Source: Kordiimonas gwangyangensis DSM 19435 = JCM 12864 (GTDB taxonomy: Bacteria > Pseudomonadota > Alphaproteobacteria > Sphingomonadales > Kordiimonadaceae). From it: a stretch of 64,000 nucleotides of DNA. The notes under the pieces are model-generated. The model was not told the origin of the DNA. It made no database searches and was given only the letters and a program-made list of their open reading frames with translations. Location of the stretch: positions 361,149-425,148 of the forward strand of contig NZ_AQXF01000004.1 of the NCBI RefSeq assembly GCF_000375545.1, given 5' to 3'. The position numbers and the translations under genes were made by a program. This document shows, piece after piece, positions 51,934 through 61,042 of the stretch. How positions within the stretch are numbered: position 1 is the first letter of the stretch; the number at the start of each line of letters is the position of its first letter.

Positions 51934-53118
51934 TTATTTACCCGTAACAGCGACCATCGTTTCCGAATAGAAGCCGTTGAAACGCGCTTGCATGGAAATG
52001 CCGTAAGCGCCGAGGTGTTCGAACACCACCCAGTCGCCTTCGCGAACGTCAGCGGGCAGCGGGAACGGGCCAGCCATCTTGTCACAGCTGTCACACGTCG
52101 GGCCGTAGGCACGGTAGCCAATCACCTCTTGGCTCATTGCGCGGTCATCCGATGCGATAAGGTCAAGCGGGAAGGGCCACTCAGGTACGCCAGCGTCAAA
52201 GAGGGCACCGTAGGTACCGTCATTGAGGTACAGCTCTTCGCCTTTACGGAGTTCAATGCGTGCAGCCACAGCACCGGCTTCAGCCACGAGGGCGCGGCCG
52301 GGTTCACAGAGCGTTGCAGTGTCCGCAAAACCGTTCGCATCGAGTGCTGCGTGGATCACACGGAAATATTCCTCAAGCGCCGGCGGCTCCATGCCCGGGT
52401 AGGCAACCGGGAAACCACCACCAACATCGATCACGTCAAGCGTCACGCCAGCCGCTTTCGCAGCCGCAGCGGCCTGGCCGATGGCATCAGCAAAAGCTTC
52501 CGGGCGCATGCACTGCGAACCCACGTGGAAGCACACACCAAGGCGCTGCGCGGACAGGCGCGCGCGCTGCAGCATCAGGGGCGCGAGGTCAAGCGGTGCA
52601 CCAAATTTACCGGTCAGCTCGTAGGCTGCACCCTTCACGGACACGCCAAGACGCAGGAACAGCTTGAGGTCAGTCGCGTAGCTCGTTTCTTCCTCGATCT
52701 TGATCAGCTCATCAAGGCTATCGAAGGAGAAAGCGCGCACGCCCATGGCGTAAGCATAACGAATGGCCTGACGGCTTTTCACCGGGTGCATGAAATAGAG
52801 GTTCGCGCCCGGCAGCGTGTTCGCGACCAGTTCCACTTCACGAAGGGAAGCCACGTCAAAGTCGCGCACGCCAGCGTTCCACAGGCTCTTGAGGATCACA
52901 GGGTGCGGGTTTGCTTTCACAGCATAAAGGTTCGTGCCGCGGAAACCGTTGAGGAACCGCGCAGCTTTGTCCGCCAGTTTCTCGGGATAGAAAACATGGA
53001 CGCTGTCGTTGCACTCTTCCGCGTGCACGGCATCAGCCACGCTTGCGTAGATGTTGAGGCCGTCGAGAGCCCAGTCGTTACCGGTTGTACCGTGGCGGAG
53101 AAGTTCAAATACCTGCAT
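51934..53118 (-). CDS. Eukaryotic-type ornithine/lysine decarboxylase (fold type III PLP)
   Basis: A 394-residue alanine-racemase-fold decarboxylase. The PLP Lys lies in YAVKANPHP near residue 69. The phosphate-binding and dimer residues follow in CFHVGSQC, GGGFPVAYPG and EPGRALVAEAG, and the active-site Cys from the partner subunit is in GPTCDSCD. It should make putrescine, or cadaverine if lysine is used. The start at 53118 (MQVFELL) has AGGATTTAGGG upstream, while the Met at 53136 has no ribosome site. A 48-codon gene lies 95 bases upstream on the same strand. No polyamine-responsive element is proven. Confidence 0.93.
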   Translation of the reverse strand: MQVFELLRHGTTGNDWALDGLNIYASVADAVHAEECNDSVHVFYPEKLADKAARFLNGFRGTNLYAVKANPHPVILKSLWNAGVRDFDVASLREVELVANTLPGANLYFMHPVKSRQAIRYAYAMGVRAFSFDSLDELIKIEEETSYATDLKLFLRLGVSVKGAAYELTGKFGAPLDLAPLMLQRARLSAQRLGVCFHVGSQCMRPEAFADAIGQAAAAAKAAGVTLDVIDVGGGFPVAYPGMEPPALEEYFRVIHAALDANGFADTATLCEPGRALVAEAGAVAARIELRKGEELYLNDGTYGALFDAGVPEWPFPLDLIASDDRAMSQEVIGYRAYGPTCDSCDKMAGPFPLPADVREGDWVVFEHLGAYGISMQARFNGFYSETMVAVTGK

Positions 53119-53213
53119 TGCCCTAAATCCTGTCATAAGAGGATGAAGTGGTGCGCCCGGACCCCCATGGTCAGAGCGTTTGGGCCGTCAGCAAAACGCT
53201 GGCGTTTGGCGCA

Positions 53214-53360
53214 TCAAGCCTGATGCGCGGCGGTATAGGTAAGTTCGATCACGCTTGAGAAATAATCATAGATCTCAGGCGGGAGAAATTGCCGGTTGGC
53301 TTCGAATTCGTGGGAGGCCGCAAGCAGCGAAAGCGCCCCATATTTGGTCGTACGGATCAT
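53214..53360 (-). CDS. Small ORF upstream of ornithine decarboxylase (48 aa)
   Basis: A 48-codon gene (MIRTTKYGALSLLAASHEF begins it) with AAGGGG eight bases before its ATG and codon use like the neighbours. The C terminus FLPPEIYDYFSSVIELTYTAA looks helical. I do not recognise it. It lies 95 bases before the decarboxylase gene on the same strand and could be a small protein of that unit or a leader that tunes it. Confidence 0.5.
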   Translation of the reverse strand: MIRTTKYGALSLLAASHEFEANRQFLPPEIYDYFSSVIELTYTAAHQA

Positions 53361-53488
53361 CAGGCAAACCCCTTCAATCAACCTGGGTGCGGCCAAGGCC
53401 ATACCCCAATCAACAAAGGACGATTTGCGTCGTTACCCGTACGTGTCTGCCGGACTGCGGTCTACGAGGACCCGGGAGTCGTGGCACG

Positions 53489-53513
53489 TGCGCTTTTTAC
53501 GTCTGAAAGCGCA
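53489..53513 (-). promoter_or_regulatory. Inverted repeat upstream of the decarboxylase unit
   Basis: TGCGCTTT (53489-53496) pairs perfectly with AAAGCGCA (53506-53513) around nine bases. It lies about 130 bases before the 48-codon ORF, where the promoter or leader of the decarboxylase transcript should be. The remaining bases from 53361 to 53626 show no other feature. Confidence 0.35.
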
Positions 53514-53626
53514 TATGTGCCCATTTGACCTCCAATGCAAGCATTTTCTGACCAAAAAGATTTTTGCGTTTTAAAATGGCGGTTTAGCGCCAGCAAAAGT
53601 TAAAATTCGCGTGGCCGATCAGTCCC

Positions 53627-54289
53627 TTAAAAGGGCACTGGCGCCGTAAATGTGAGTGACTCACCACTCTCCGGGTGTGTCACCGTCAGCTCACGCGCAT
53701 GCAAGCACAGGCGGTCGGCGAGTGTGAAGGCTTCGCCCTCGGCATAGAGGTTATCACCAATGATGGCGTGGCCGAGGGAGAGCATATGGACCCTGAGCTG
53801 ATGTGAGCGCCCGGTGACGGGGTAGAGCGCGACACGGGTGGTCTTCTCTGTGCGCTCAATCACCTTGTAGCGGGTGAAAGCCGGTTTGCCGTTCTCAAAA
53901 TCCACCCTGTGTTTGGGTCGGTTGGGCCAGTCCACGAGCAGCGGCAGGTCTACCTCACCCTCATCGCGGGCGAGATTGCCATAGATAAGCGCTTCATAGA
54001 CCTTGTCGGTCTTCCTGTCCTCGAACTGGCGGCCAAGGTGCCTGAGCGCATCCATATGCCGCGCCATGATGATCACGCCCGAGGTTTCCATATCCAGCCG
54101 ATGCACAATGCGCACGCCGGTGAACTCAGCCTCGGCCCGGGTGGCGAGGCAATCGAACTTTTCTTCTGTGCGACCCGGCACGGACAAGAGCCCGTTCGGC
54201 TTATTCAGTACAAGGATATCGTCGTCGACATGAATGATGTCGAGCGGCACATTGGGCGGATCATAGTCTTTCAGGACCGGGGCAGACAT
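53627..54289 (-). CDS. RluA family pseudouridine synthase
   Basis: A 220-residue RNA pseudouridine synthase. The catalytic Asp sits in HRLDMETSG (residue about 67), with LNKPNGLLSVPG before it and GRSHQLRVHM after it. The absence of an N-terminal S4 domain and the length match RluA, which modifies 23S rRNA U746 and tRNA U32 in E. coli, but the site here is not certain. Its ATG overlaps the last base of the acetyltransferase stop (TAATG), so the two are coupled. Confidence 0.93.
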   Translation of the reverse strand: MSAPVLKDYDPPNVPLDIIHVDDDILVLNKPNGLLSVPGRTEEKFDCLATRAEAEFTGVRIVHRLDMETSGVIIMARHMDALRHLGRQFEDRKTDKVYEALIYGNLARDEGEVDLPLLVDWPNRPKHRVDFENGKPAFTRYKVIERTEKTTRVALYPVTGRSHQLRVHMLSLGHAIIGDNLYAEGEAFTLADRLCLHARELTVTHPESGESLTFTAPVPF

Positions 54290-54837
54290 TAGTCGCGGTG
54301 TTTTTCCATCTTGATCAGCGGCACGGTCACCCCGTTCGAGGTGGGTACATCTTCATGTTGTACAGGCGTGTAGCCGCAGGTGCGATAGAGCGGCTCGCCC
54401 GACAGGGTTGCCATCAGCTCATAACGCTTGAAGCCTTCTTCCGCAGCCTTTTTCTCACACAAGTTCATGATCAGGCGACCAATACCGCGCCGCGCGTGGC
54501 CGGGGTGCGTGTACATGGCGCGGATGCGGGCAGCGTCAACCGCCGGGTCCAGCAAGCGGGCATCACGGCCTTTCGTATGGTTGGCGCCGTATAAGGTCGC
54601 GCGGCGGGACCAGCCACCACAGCCGACAATCTCATCCCCGTCCATAATGGCGTAATAGGTGCCGTCTTCAATGAGCTGGGTGTCCATGCCCATCAGTTCA
54701 AAGGAAGCTTTCACCTGCTCGTCGTTCAGGAAGCCTTTTTGCAACTCTGCGATGGAGGCATGCATGATTTCCGTCAGCGCCGGGATATCGTCGCGCGTTG
54801 CAACACGGTGGGTAAAGGGGGAGGGTGTCTCAGCCAT
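54289..54837 (-). CDS. GNAT family N-acetyltransferase
   Basis: A 182-residue acetyltransferase. The acetyl-CoA loop is HPGHARRGIGRLIM in the middle, preceded by strands of the GNAT fold (YYAIMDGDEIVGCGGW). A C-terminal extension ends in PLIKMEKH. The substrate is unknown. It is translationally coupled to the pseudouridine synthase gene downstream. The upstream gap of 161 bases to the divergent formate-tetrahydrofolate ligase start should hold both promoters; no clear motif stands out there. Confidence 0.9.
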   Translation of the reverse strand: MAETPSPFTHRVATRDDIPALTEIMHASIAELQKGFLNDEQVKASFELMGMDTQLIEDGTYYAIMDGDEIVGCGGWSRRATLYGANHTKGRDARLLDPAVDAARIRAMYTHPGHARRGIGRLIMNLCEKKAAEEGFKRYELMATLSGEPLYRTCGYTPVQHEDVPTSNGVTVPLIKMEKHRD

Positions 54838-54998
54838 GATGGTGTCCGTATCTGTTGACTATCTCCTTGATAGCTTGGCCTGTGCTGGCGCGCAATCGAT
54901 TGAGTGTTTGACTTGGGCGCATCCGCTCACCACACTGGCGCCGAAGGGACAACAGGGCGCCGCCAATGAGCGCCCGATTACCGCAGGGAGCAGGCACG

Positions 54999-56708
54999 AT
55001 GGCAAACACATCGGCGAACCAGCACGCACAACCAAAATCCGACATTGAAATCGCACAAGCCGCCACGATGAGGCCCATCGCCGATGTGGCGCGGGACAAG
55101 CTTGGGCTCGACGCCATCGAGCTTGAACCATACGGCCACTACAAGGCCAAGCTTTCGCTTGAGGGCATAAAGGCGCGGGAAGGTAACAAGGACGGCAGGC
55201 TGATCCTCGTGACCGCCGTAACACCGACACCTGCGGGCGAAGGCAAGACCACGACGACGGTGGGCCTGGGTGACGGGCTGAACCGGATTGGCAAGAAGGC
55301 GATGATCTGCCTGCGTGAGCCAAGCCTTGGTCCCTGCTTTGGTATGAAAGGCGGCGCAGCCGGTGGTGGCTACGCGCAAGTGGTGCCGATGGAAGACATC
55401 AACCTGCATTTCACTGGTGATTTCCACGCCATTGGCGCCGCCAACAACCTGCTGGCCGCCATGATCGACAACCACGTGTACTGGCGCGAGAATGACAAGA
55501 CCGGCCTTGATAACCGACGCATCACCTGGCGCCGTGCGGTGGACATGAATGACCGCTCGCTTCGCCAGATCACCACGTCGCTCGGAGGTGTGGCAAACGG
55601 CGCGCCGCGCGAAGCGGGTTTTGATATTACCGTGGCGTCCGAAGTGATGGCCATCCTGTGCCTTGCGACTGATTTCAAGGACCTTGAACGCCGCCTCGGC
55701 AACATCATCATCGGCTACACGCGGGAGCGTAAGCCCGTGTTCGCACGCGACATCAATGCACACGGTGCTATGACCGCGCTTCTGAAGGACGCGATCAAAC
55801 CGAACCTTGTGCAAACGCTGGAGGGCAACCCGGCCTTCATCCACGGCGGCCCATTCGCCAACATCGCGCACGGCTGCAACACGCTGATCGCGACCAAAAG
55901 TGCGCTCAAGCTTGCGGACTATGTGGTCACAGAAGCGGGCTTTGGTGCTGATTTGGGCGCGGAGAAATTCTTCGATATCAAATGCCGCAAGGGTGGCCTC
56001 AAGCCAGACGCGGCCGTGCTCGTCGCCACCATCCGCGCGCTCAAGATGCATGGCGGGGTGGAGAAAGACAAACTCGGCGAAGAGAATTTGGACGCGCTCA
56101 AGCGCGGCTGCGTGAACCTTGAACGCCACATCAAGAACCTCAAGCGTTTCGGCATGAAGCTTGTGGTCGCCATCAACCGCTTCTCGGCAGATACCGACGC
56201 CGAACGTCAGCTCGTGAAAGACATCTGCAAGGGCCTGCATGTGGACGCGGTAGACGCTGACCACTGGGCGAACGGCGGTGCGGGGGCGGAAGAGCTCGCG
56301 CGTAAAGTTGTTGAGATTGTAGAGGCCGGCGGCAGCGACTTTGCGCCGCTCTACAAAGATGAAGAGCATCTGTGGGACAAGATCCGCACTGTTGCGACCG
56401 AGCTTTATGGTGCCAGCGATATCATTGCTGACAAGAAAGTGCGTGACCAGATCCGCGCTCTCGAGGAAGACTATGGCCACTTCCCGGTCTGTATCGCCAA
56501 AACCCAGTATAGCTTCTCGACTGACCCAAGCCTCAAGGGCGCGCCCACCGGCCATGTGGTGCCGATCCGTGAGGTTCGTTTGTCGGCAGGCGCAGAATTC
56601 ATGGTGGTCGTCTGCGGCGACATCATGACCATGCCGGGCCTGCCCAAGGTGCCAGCGGCCAACAATATCCGCGTGGGCGACGACGGCCGGGTTGTGGGCT
56701 TATTTTAG
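54999..56708 (+). CDS. fhs: Formate-tetrahydrofolate ligase
   Basis: A 569-residue enzyme that makes 10-formyltetrahydrofolate from formate, THF and ATP in the cytoplasm. The P-loop [16 protein letters not shown] is at about residue 76, followed by [23 protein letters not shown], the family's best-known block, and the [15 protein letters not shown] segment. Length is close to the family norm of about 557. The start at 54999 (MANTSANQ) follows GGGAG; the Met 11 codons upstream is unlikely. It sits alone between the acetyltransferase gene (divergent) and the sugar operon, feeding one-carbon units to purine synthesis. Confidence 0.96.
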   Translation: MANTSANQHAQPKSDIEIAQAATMRPIADVARDKLGLDAIELEPYGHYKAKLSLEGIKAREGNKDGRLILVTAVTPTPAGEGKTTTTVGLGDGLNRIGKKAMICLREPSLGPCFGMKGGAAGGGYAQVVPMEDINLHFTGDFHAIGAANNLLAAMIDNHVYWRENDKTGLDNRRITWRRAVDMNDRSLRQITTSLGGVANGAPREAGFDITVASEVMAILCLATDFKDLERRLGNIIIGYTRERKPVFARDINAHGAMTALLKDAIKPNLVQTLEGNPAFIHGGPFANIAHGCNTLIATKSALKLADYVVTEAGFGADLGAEKFFDIKCRKGGLKPDAAVLVATIRALKMHGGVEKDKLGEENLDALKRGCVNLERHIKNLKRFGMKLVVAINRFSADTDAERQLVKDICKGLHVDAVDADHWANGGAGAEELARKVVEIVEAGGSDFAPLYKDEEHLWDKIRTVATELYGASDIIADKKVRDQIRALEEDYGHFPVCIAKTQYSFSTDPSLKGAPTGHVVPIREVRLSAGAEFMVVVCGDIMTMPGLPKVPAANNIRVGDDGRVVGLF

Positions 56709-56768
56709 TGCGGTGCAGGGGCGTCTCGTGCAATAGTTTCCGAACCACATTCAGGGAATGACAAGTCT

Positions 56769-58277
56769 TTGACTGGAAACGCAAAACACAAGGCACTGAT
56801 CGTATCACCGCTGCGTCCCTATCCGCCGCATGCGGGTAATCGCAGGCGTATCGAAGCCGTGTGCCGCCAGTTGCGTGCACGCGGGTATGAGCTGCATTTC
56901 ATCTGGTTCGCACAGGACTTTGCGGGTCGGGTGAGCGACGATGATTTCCGTGAAATGGCGGGCGCGTTTGAGCAATTCCACGTGGTGCCCTATGTGCCGG
57001 AGACACAGGGTGCACACGGTACGGGGCTCGACCGCGACTGGCAACCCGCGCTTGAAGCGCAAATCCGCTGGTGCCTGCAGAATAATGATTACCACATCAT
57101 GTGGGTGAACTATGTGCTGCTTTCGAAAGCCTTCGACTGTATTCAGCACCTGCCCACTGTGGGGATTCTTGATACGCACGACATCTTGTCTGGGCGGGCA
57201 GCGCTGCTGGCGCGGAACGGTGTTGGCAATGAATTCTTCTCGCTCTCAGAGGAAGAAGAAGCCCAAGGCATTGCGCGCGCGGACATCGTGCTGGGTATCC
57301 AGGAAGAGGAAACCGCGTTTTTCGCCGGGCTTGGGCATACGGACGCCATGACACTTCAGCACAGCGCGGCCGGTAACGTGCTGCAGGCTGGAAGCTCGGG
57401 CCGGGACGATGCCGCCCTCACTGTCGGGATCATTGGCAGCGCCAACAATATTGCCATCGAATGCACTAGGCGTTTGTTGGTCTCCCTCGATAATCAGGAA
57501 GCGGTCCAGTCAGGCTTGCTCAAGGTCCGGATCGGTGGCGGCATGTCCCGGGCGTTCACCGACTTGTCTGCATCTTGGCTTGAGGTCGTGGGCACATTGG
57601 ACGATGTGGCAGATTTTTACGCCAGTGTAGATATGATCGCAGTGCCCAACAGTTTCGGCACCGGTCTCAAAATCAAGGCTGTGGAGGCCCTGTCCTATGG
57701 CATGCCGGTGGCATCGACAGCCCACGGCTTTTTGGGTTTCAACTCAAACGACCGTGCACACAAGGCGGCAGACGAAAAGGCTTTGGCGGCAGAACTTGGT
57801 TTTGTCGCGCAAAATCCAGGGGAACTCAGCCGCCTCGCAGCGCTGACGGCTGAGCTTTTTGCCGCCTACACCAGGAAAGTCGAAACGCAAATGGACGAGG
57901 TGCTTGAGCGTGCATCAGCTTTGGCGGATGAGAAAAAGCCGCGGTTCACAAGCATCCGTGCTTTTGATGAGCTGAGCGATTGCGGGTCCGTTATCCTCTA
58001 TGGGGATGGTGAGTTTGGTAAGACCCTGTTGGCACAGATGCCGAAAGCGCTGCGGCGGCGTGTTGTGGCTATACTTGATGGTTTGAAGCCAGATGACAGG
58101 CAGGTGGCGCCGCCACGCTTTCATGTGGATAGTGTGGCTGGCGAATTCAGTGGGGACGAGACCGTTCTCCTGACCATCCACCCAGCGGACTGGTATGATA
58201 TATGTGTTAAACTTCAATCGCTTGGCTTTGAGGACATCCGTTTGACACATGAATTTGCCGCCGATAGGTTGGCATAA
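56769..58277 (+). CDS. GT4-type glycosyltransferase fused to a C-terminal Rossmann-like domain
   Basis: A 502-residue protein. A GT-B fold covers residues 1-385: the N-terminal SPLRPYPPHAGNRRRIEAV opens it and the donor site is FGTGLKIKAVEALSYGMPVAS. The C-terminal 100 residues form a separate unit with a nucleotide-binding-like start (VILYGDGEFGKTLLAQM) and the strand pattern of a small Rossmann fold, of unknown role. The start is TTG at 56769 with AGGGAATGAC upstream; no better ATG exists nearby. It heads the sugar-nucleotide operon and probably builds the glycan from its products. Confidence 0.8.
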   Translation: MTGNAKHKALIVSPLRPYPPHAGNRRRIEAVCRQLRARGYELHFIWFAQDFAGRVSDDDFREMAGAFEQFHVVPYVPETQGAHGTGLDRDWQPALEAQIRWCLQNNDYHIMWVNYVLLSKAFDCIQHLPTVGILDTHDILSGRAALLARNGVGNEFFSLSEEEEAQGIARADIVLGIQEEETAFFAGLGHTDAMTLQHSAAGNVLQAGSSGRDDAALTVGIIGSANNIAIECTRRLLVSLDNQEAVQSGLLKVRIGGGMSRAFTDLSASWLEVVGTLDDVADFYASVDMIAVPNSFGTGLKIKAVEALSYGMPVASTAHGFLGFNSNDRAHKAADEKALAAELGFVAQNPGELSRLAALTAELFAAYTRKVETQMDEVLERASALADEKKPRFTSIRAFDELSDCGSVILYGDGEFGKTLLAQMPKALRRRVVAILDGLKPDDRQVAPPRFHVDSVAGEFSGDETVLLTIHPADWYDICVKLQSLGFEDIRLTHEFAADRLA

Positions 58278-58336
58278 TATACGACCATATAACGGCTGCA
58301 CGTAGGGCTGGCCGCAGGCTTGTTGAAAGGGCGCGA

Positions 58337-59287
58337 ATGATGTCAAAGGTCTTGCTGACTGGCGCGACGGGTTTTCTGGGGCATCACGTTTTGCCGGTGC
58401 TGGAGGAAACCTATGGCACGGATGCAGTTATTGCTGTGGGCTCCGCTGCCGGTGACCTGACCGAACCTTCGGTCTGCAGAAAGCTGGTGCAGGAGGTTAA
58501 GCCTGAAATCGTTGTGCACCTGGCGGCCTATTCGGGTGGCATCGGGGCCAACAAGGCGTTCCCGGCCGACTTTTATCACATTAACACCCTGCTGACCGCG
58601 AACATGTTTCGCGCGGCCGCGGAGGCAGGCGTTAAAAAATTGGTCTATCCAATGGGGGGCTGCGCTTACCCGGCGGATGCCGTGTCGCCTATTGGCGAAG
58701 CGCAGCTTTTCCGTGGCTATCCGCAGGCGGAAAGCGCAGGCTATTCCATGGCGAAAGCAATGGGCGTGGTGGCGGCACGCAGTTATCAGCAGCAATACGG
58801 TATGCGCTCTGTCGTTATGATCCCCGGCAATATGTACGGCGAGTTTGATAACTTCCGTGAAAACGAAAGCCACGTTGTGCCCGCAATGGTGCGCCGCTTT
58901 TATGAAGCGATGAAAGCCGGTGTGGATGAGGTGACCATGTGGGGTACCGGCTCGCCCGAGCGGGATTTTGTCTATGCCGCAGATGTGGCCGCGACATTCC
59001 CCTACTTTCTGGAAGAATATGATGGGCAAGGGCCAATCAATATATCAAGCGGCACACGCGTCAGCATCCGCGAGCTGACTGAGATGATCGTGGATATTAC
59101 CGGCTTCAAGGGCGCGGTGAAATGGGACACCACGAAACCCGATGGTCAGAAGGTGAAGATTTTCGACACACAGCTCATGGCTGCAGAGGGGCTTACTTGC
59201 TCCACCAGCTTGCGTCAGGGCCTTGAGAATACCATCGAATGGTTTGCGGCAAATTATGAAGCCGGTCCAGGCATTATCCGACTGTAG
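58337..59287 (+). CDS. GDP-fucose-synthase-like NAD(P)-dependent epimerase/reductase
   Basis: A 316-residue extended short-chain dehydrogenase. The cofactor motif is TGATGFLG and the YxxxK pair is YSMAKAMG. The overall pattern (HLAAYSGGIGANK, then PMGGCAYP and NMYGEFDNF, plus the Arg-rich GSPERDFVYAADVA) is that of GDP-L-fucose synthase and its GDP-heptose relatives such as WcaG/Cj1428. Given the HddC-GmhB and HddA genes downstream, reduction or epimerisation of a GDP-heptose is more likely than fucose, by inference. It starts 59 bases after the glycosyltransferase gene. Confidence 0.88.
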   Translation: MMSKVLLTGATGFLGHHVLPVLEETYGTDAVIAVGSAAGDLTEPSVCRKLVQEVKPEIVVHLAAYSGGIGANKAFPADFYHINTLLTANMFRAAAEAGVKKLVYPMGGCAYPADAVSPIGEAQLFRGYPQAESAGYSMAKAMGVVAARSYQQQYGMRSVVMIPGNMYGEFDNFRENESHVVPAMVRRFYEAMKAGVDEVTMWGTGSPERDFVYAADVAATFPYFLEEYDGQGPINISSGTRVSIRELTEMIVDITGFKGAVKWDTTKPDGQKVKIFDTQLMAAEGLTCSTSLRQGLENTIEWFAANYEAGPGIIRL

Positions 59288-59296
59288 GGGCGTGGC

Positions 59297-60067
59297 ATGA
59301 TTTTCATCCTAGGCGGTGATGGGTTTATCGGATCGGCCTATGCGCGGGCACTTGGGACGCGCGGGGAAGATTATGCCGTCATCAATCGCAGCAATTATGC
59401 CTCTTTTGTTGGCCAAGGCTGTGACGTTCTGATCAACGCGAATGGCAACTCTAAAAAATTCCTCTCCGCGCGGGATCCTGTATGGGATTTTGATGCCTCC
59501 GTCACGTCGGTGGTTCGGTCGCTCCATGACTTCAAGGTGGGCAAATATGTCTATCTTTCGTCAGGTGATGTGTATGAGCAAACCCATGAACCTGCGCTGT
59601 CGCGTGAGGATGTTACCATCGACCCCGCGCGCCTGAGCGTTTATGGCCGTCATAAATTTTTTGCAGAAGCTTATGTGCGGGCAGCAGGTGTGCCGTGGCT
59701 GGTGGTGCGGCAAAGCGGCTTTGTTGGCACCGGCCTCAAGAAAAACGCCATCTTCGACATGATGTATAACCAGAAGGTTTGGCTGTCGCGCACCAGTAAC
59801 CTTCAGTTCAACTCGGTCGACCGGTCGGCGGAGCAGGTGCTGGCACTAATCGCCAAAGGCTATGCAGATGAAACGGTCAATGTCTCGGCGCCGGGCACGG
59901 TGAATATCGGCGATATCTACGACCACATAGGCAGCAAGAGCGAATTTGAACCGGGCGCGTCCGAAATCCAATATGAACTGAGTACGGAAAAATTGCGCGC
60001 GATGCTTGGCACGGAACTGGCAACCAGTGCGGCATGTGTGCAAGAATTTCTGGATGAACGATCCTGA
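59297..60067 (+). CDS. Short NAD-dependent epimerase-like protein
   Basis: A 256-residue short-chain dehydrogenase. The N-terminal FILGGDGFIGSAYARALG is the NAD-binding motif, with YVYLSSGDVYEQ and SVYGRHKFFAE giving the Ser and YxxxK residues. It is shorter than usual epimerases and may be an RmlD-like reductase. It starts 9 bases after the GDP-fucose-synthase-like gene. Its substrate is probably the same nucleotide-heptose. Catalytic Tyr and Lys are present. Confidence 0.82.
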   Translation: MIFILGGDGFIGSAYARALGTRGEDYAVINRSNYASFVGQGCDVLINANGNSKKFLSARDPVWDFDASVTSVVRSLHDFKVGKYVYLSSGDVYEQTHEPALSREDVTIDPARLSVYGRHKFFAEAYVRAAGVPWLVVRQSGFVGTGLKKNAIFDMMYNQKVWLSRTSNLQFNSVDRSAEQVLALIAKGYADETVNVSAPGTVNIGDIYDHIGSKSEFEPGASEIQYELSTEKLRAMLGTELATSAACVQEFLDERS

Positions 60068-60106
60068 TGGCGGTGGCATCCATCCAATGAGAATTGAAAC
60101 GAGAAA

Positions 60107-61042
60107 ATGACAAAAGTATTGATCACTGGCGGTGGCGGATACATCGGGGCGCAACTTGTGCCCATCCTGCTGGAACGCGGCTATGATGTGACCGTCATTG
60201 ATACATTTGCCCACCGGGTAAATTCCCTTGGGCATGTTTGTCACGATGACAGACTTGAGATTGTACGTGGTGACGCGCGGGACGAAGCCTTGGTCAGCGC
60301 GCACCTCAAGGACATGGATGTGGTTATTCCACTGGCTGCGCTTGTCGGCGCGCCGCTATGCGACCGTGAACCGCTTTCGGCGCAGTCCATCAATGTGGAT
60401 GCGGTCAAGATGCTGGTGTCGCGACTTTCAAAGGACCAACAGGTTATTTTCCCTGTGACCAACAGTGGTTATGGTGTGGGGGAACAGGGGGCATTCTGTA
60501 CGGAAGAAAGTCCGCTTCGGCCGATCAGCCTCTATGGCCGCACAAAAGTGGAAGCCGAGAAAATTGTCATGGCGCACGAGAATGCCATCTCGTTCCGGCT
60601 TGCGACCGTGTTTGGCATGTCGTCCCGCATGCGCATCGACCTTCTGGTCAATGACTTCTGCTACAGGGCGTGCCGCGACCGAACCATCGTGATTTTTGAG
60701 GGCCACTTCAAACGCAACTACATCCATGTGCGCGACGTGGCGCTTGGCTTCTTGCATGGGCTTGATAACTTCAGCACGATGCGCGGTGAAGTCTACAATA
60801 TGGGGCTTAGTAGCGCGAACCTGTCCAAGCTTGAGCTGGCCACCAAAATCAAGGAACAGGTGCCGTCACTGGTCTATATCGAGGCCGAGACCGGCGAAGA
60901 CCCCGACAAGCGCGACTATATCGTTTCCAATGACAAGCTGGAGGCGACCGGCTGGCGGCCCGCCTACTCGCTGGAGCAGGGTATCAAGGAACTGGTGAAG
61001 GGCTACCAGATGCTTCGCAACGAGGTCTATTCAAACATTTGA
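60107..61042 (+). CDS. NAD-dependent epimerase/dehydratase
   Basis: A 311-residue extended SDR. The cofactor motif is ITGGGGYIGAQLVPILLERGYDV, the catalytic Ser/Tyr/Lys set appears as PVTNSGYG and SLYGRTKVEAEK, and the substrate side has NYIHVRDVALGF. It belongs with 4-epimerases and dehydratases of nucleotide sugars. Which step it does cannot be read. It ends in a one-base overlap (TGATG) with the AGE-type gene, so it is part of the same transcript. Confidence 0.88.
   Translation: MTKVLITGGGGYIGAQLVPILLERGYDVTVIDTFAHRVNSLGHVCHDDRLEIVRGDARDEALVSAHLKDMDVVIPLAALVGAPLCDREPLSAQSINVDAVKMLVSRLSKDQQVIFPVTNSGYGVGEQGAFCTEESPLRPISLYGRTKVEAEKIVMAHENAISFRLATVFGMSSRMRIDLLVNDFCYRACRDRTIVIFEGHFKRNYIHVRDVALGFLHGLDNFSTMRGEVYNMGLSSANLSKLELATKIKEQVPSLVYIEAETGEDPDKRDYIVSNDKLEATGWRPAYSLEQGIKELVKGYQMLRNEVYSNI

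Noticed and set aside
51877-53223. Plus-strand open frame (448 codons) opposite ornithine decarboxylase
   Set aside because: The minus-strand decarboxylase has all PLP and active-site residues; the plus frame shows no motif or ribosome site.
54978-56555. Minus-strand open frame (525 codons) opposite fhs
   Set aside because: A shadow of the highly conserved formate-tetrahydrofolate ligase.
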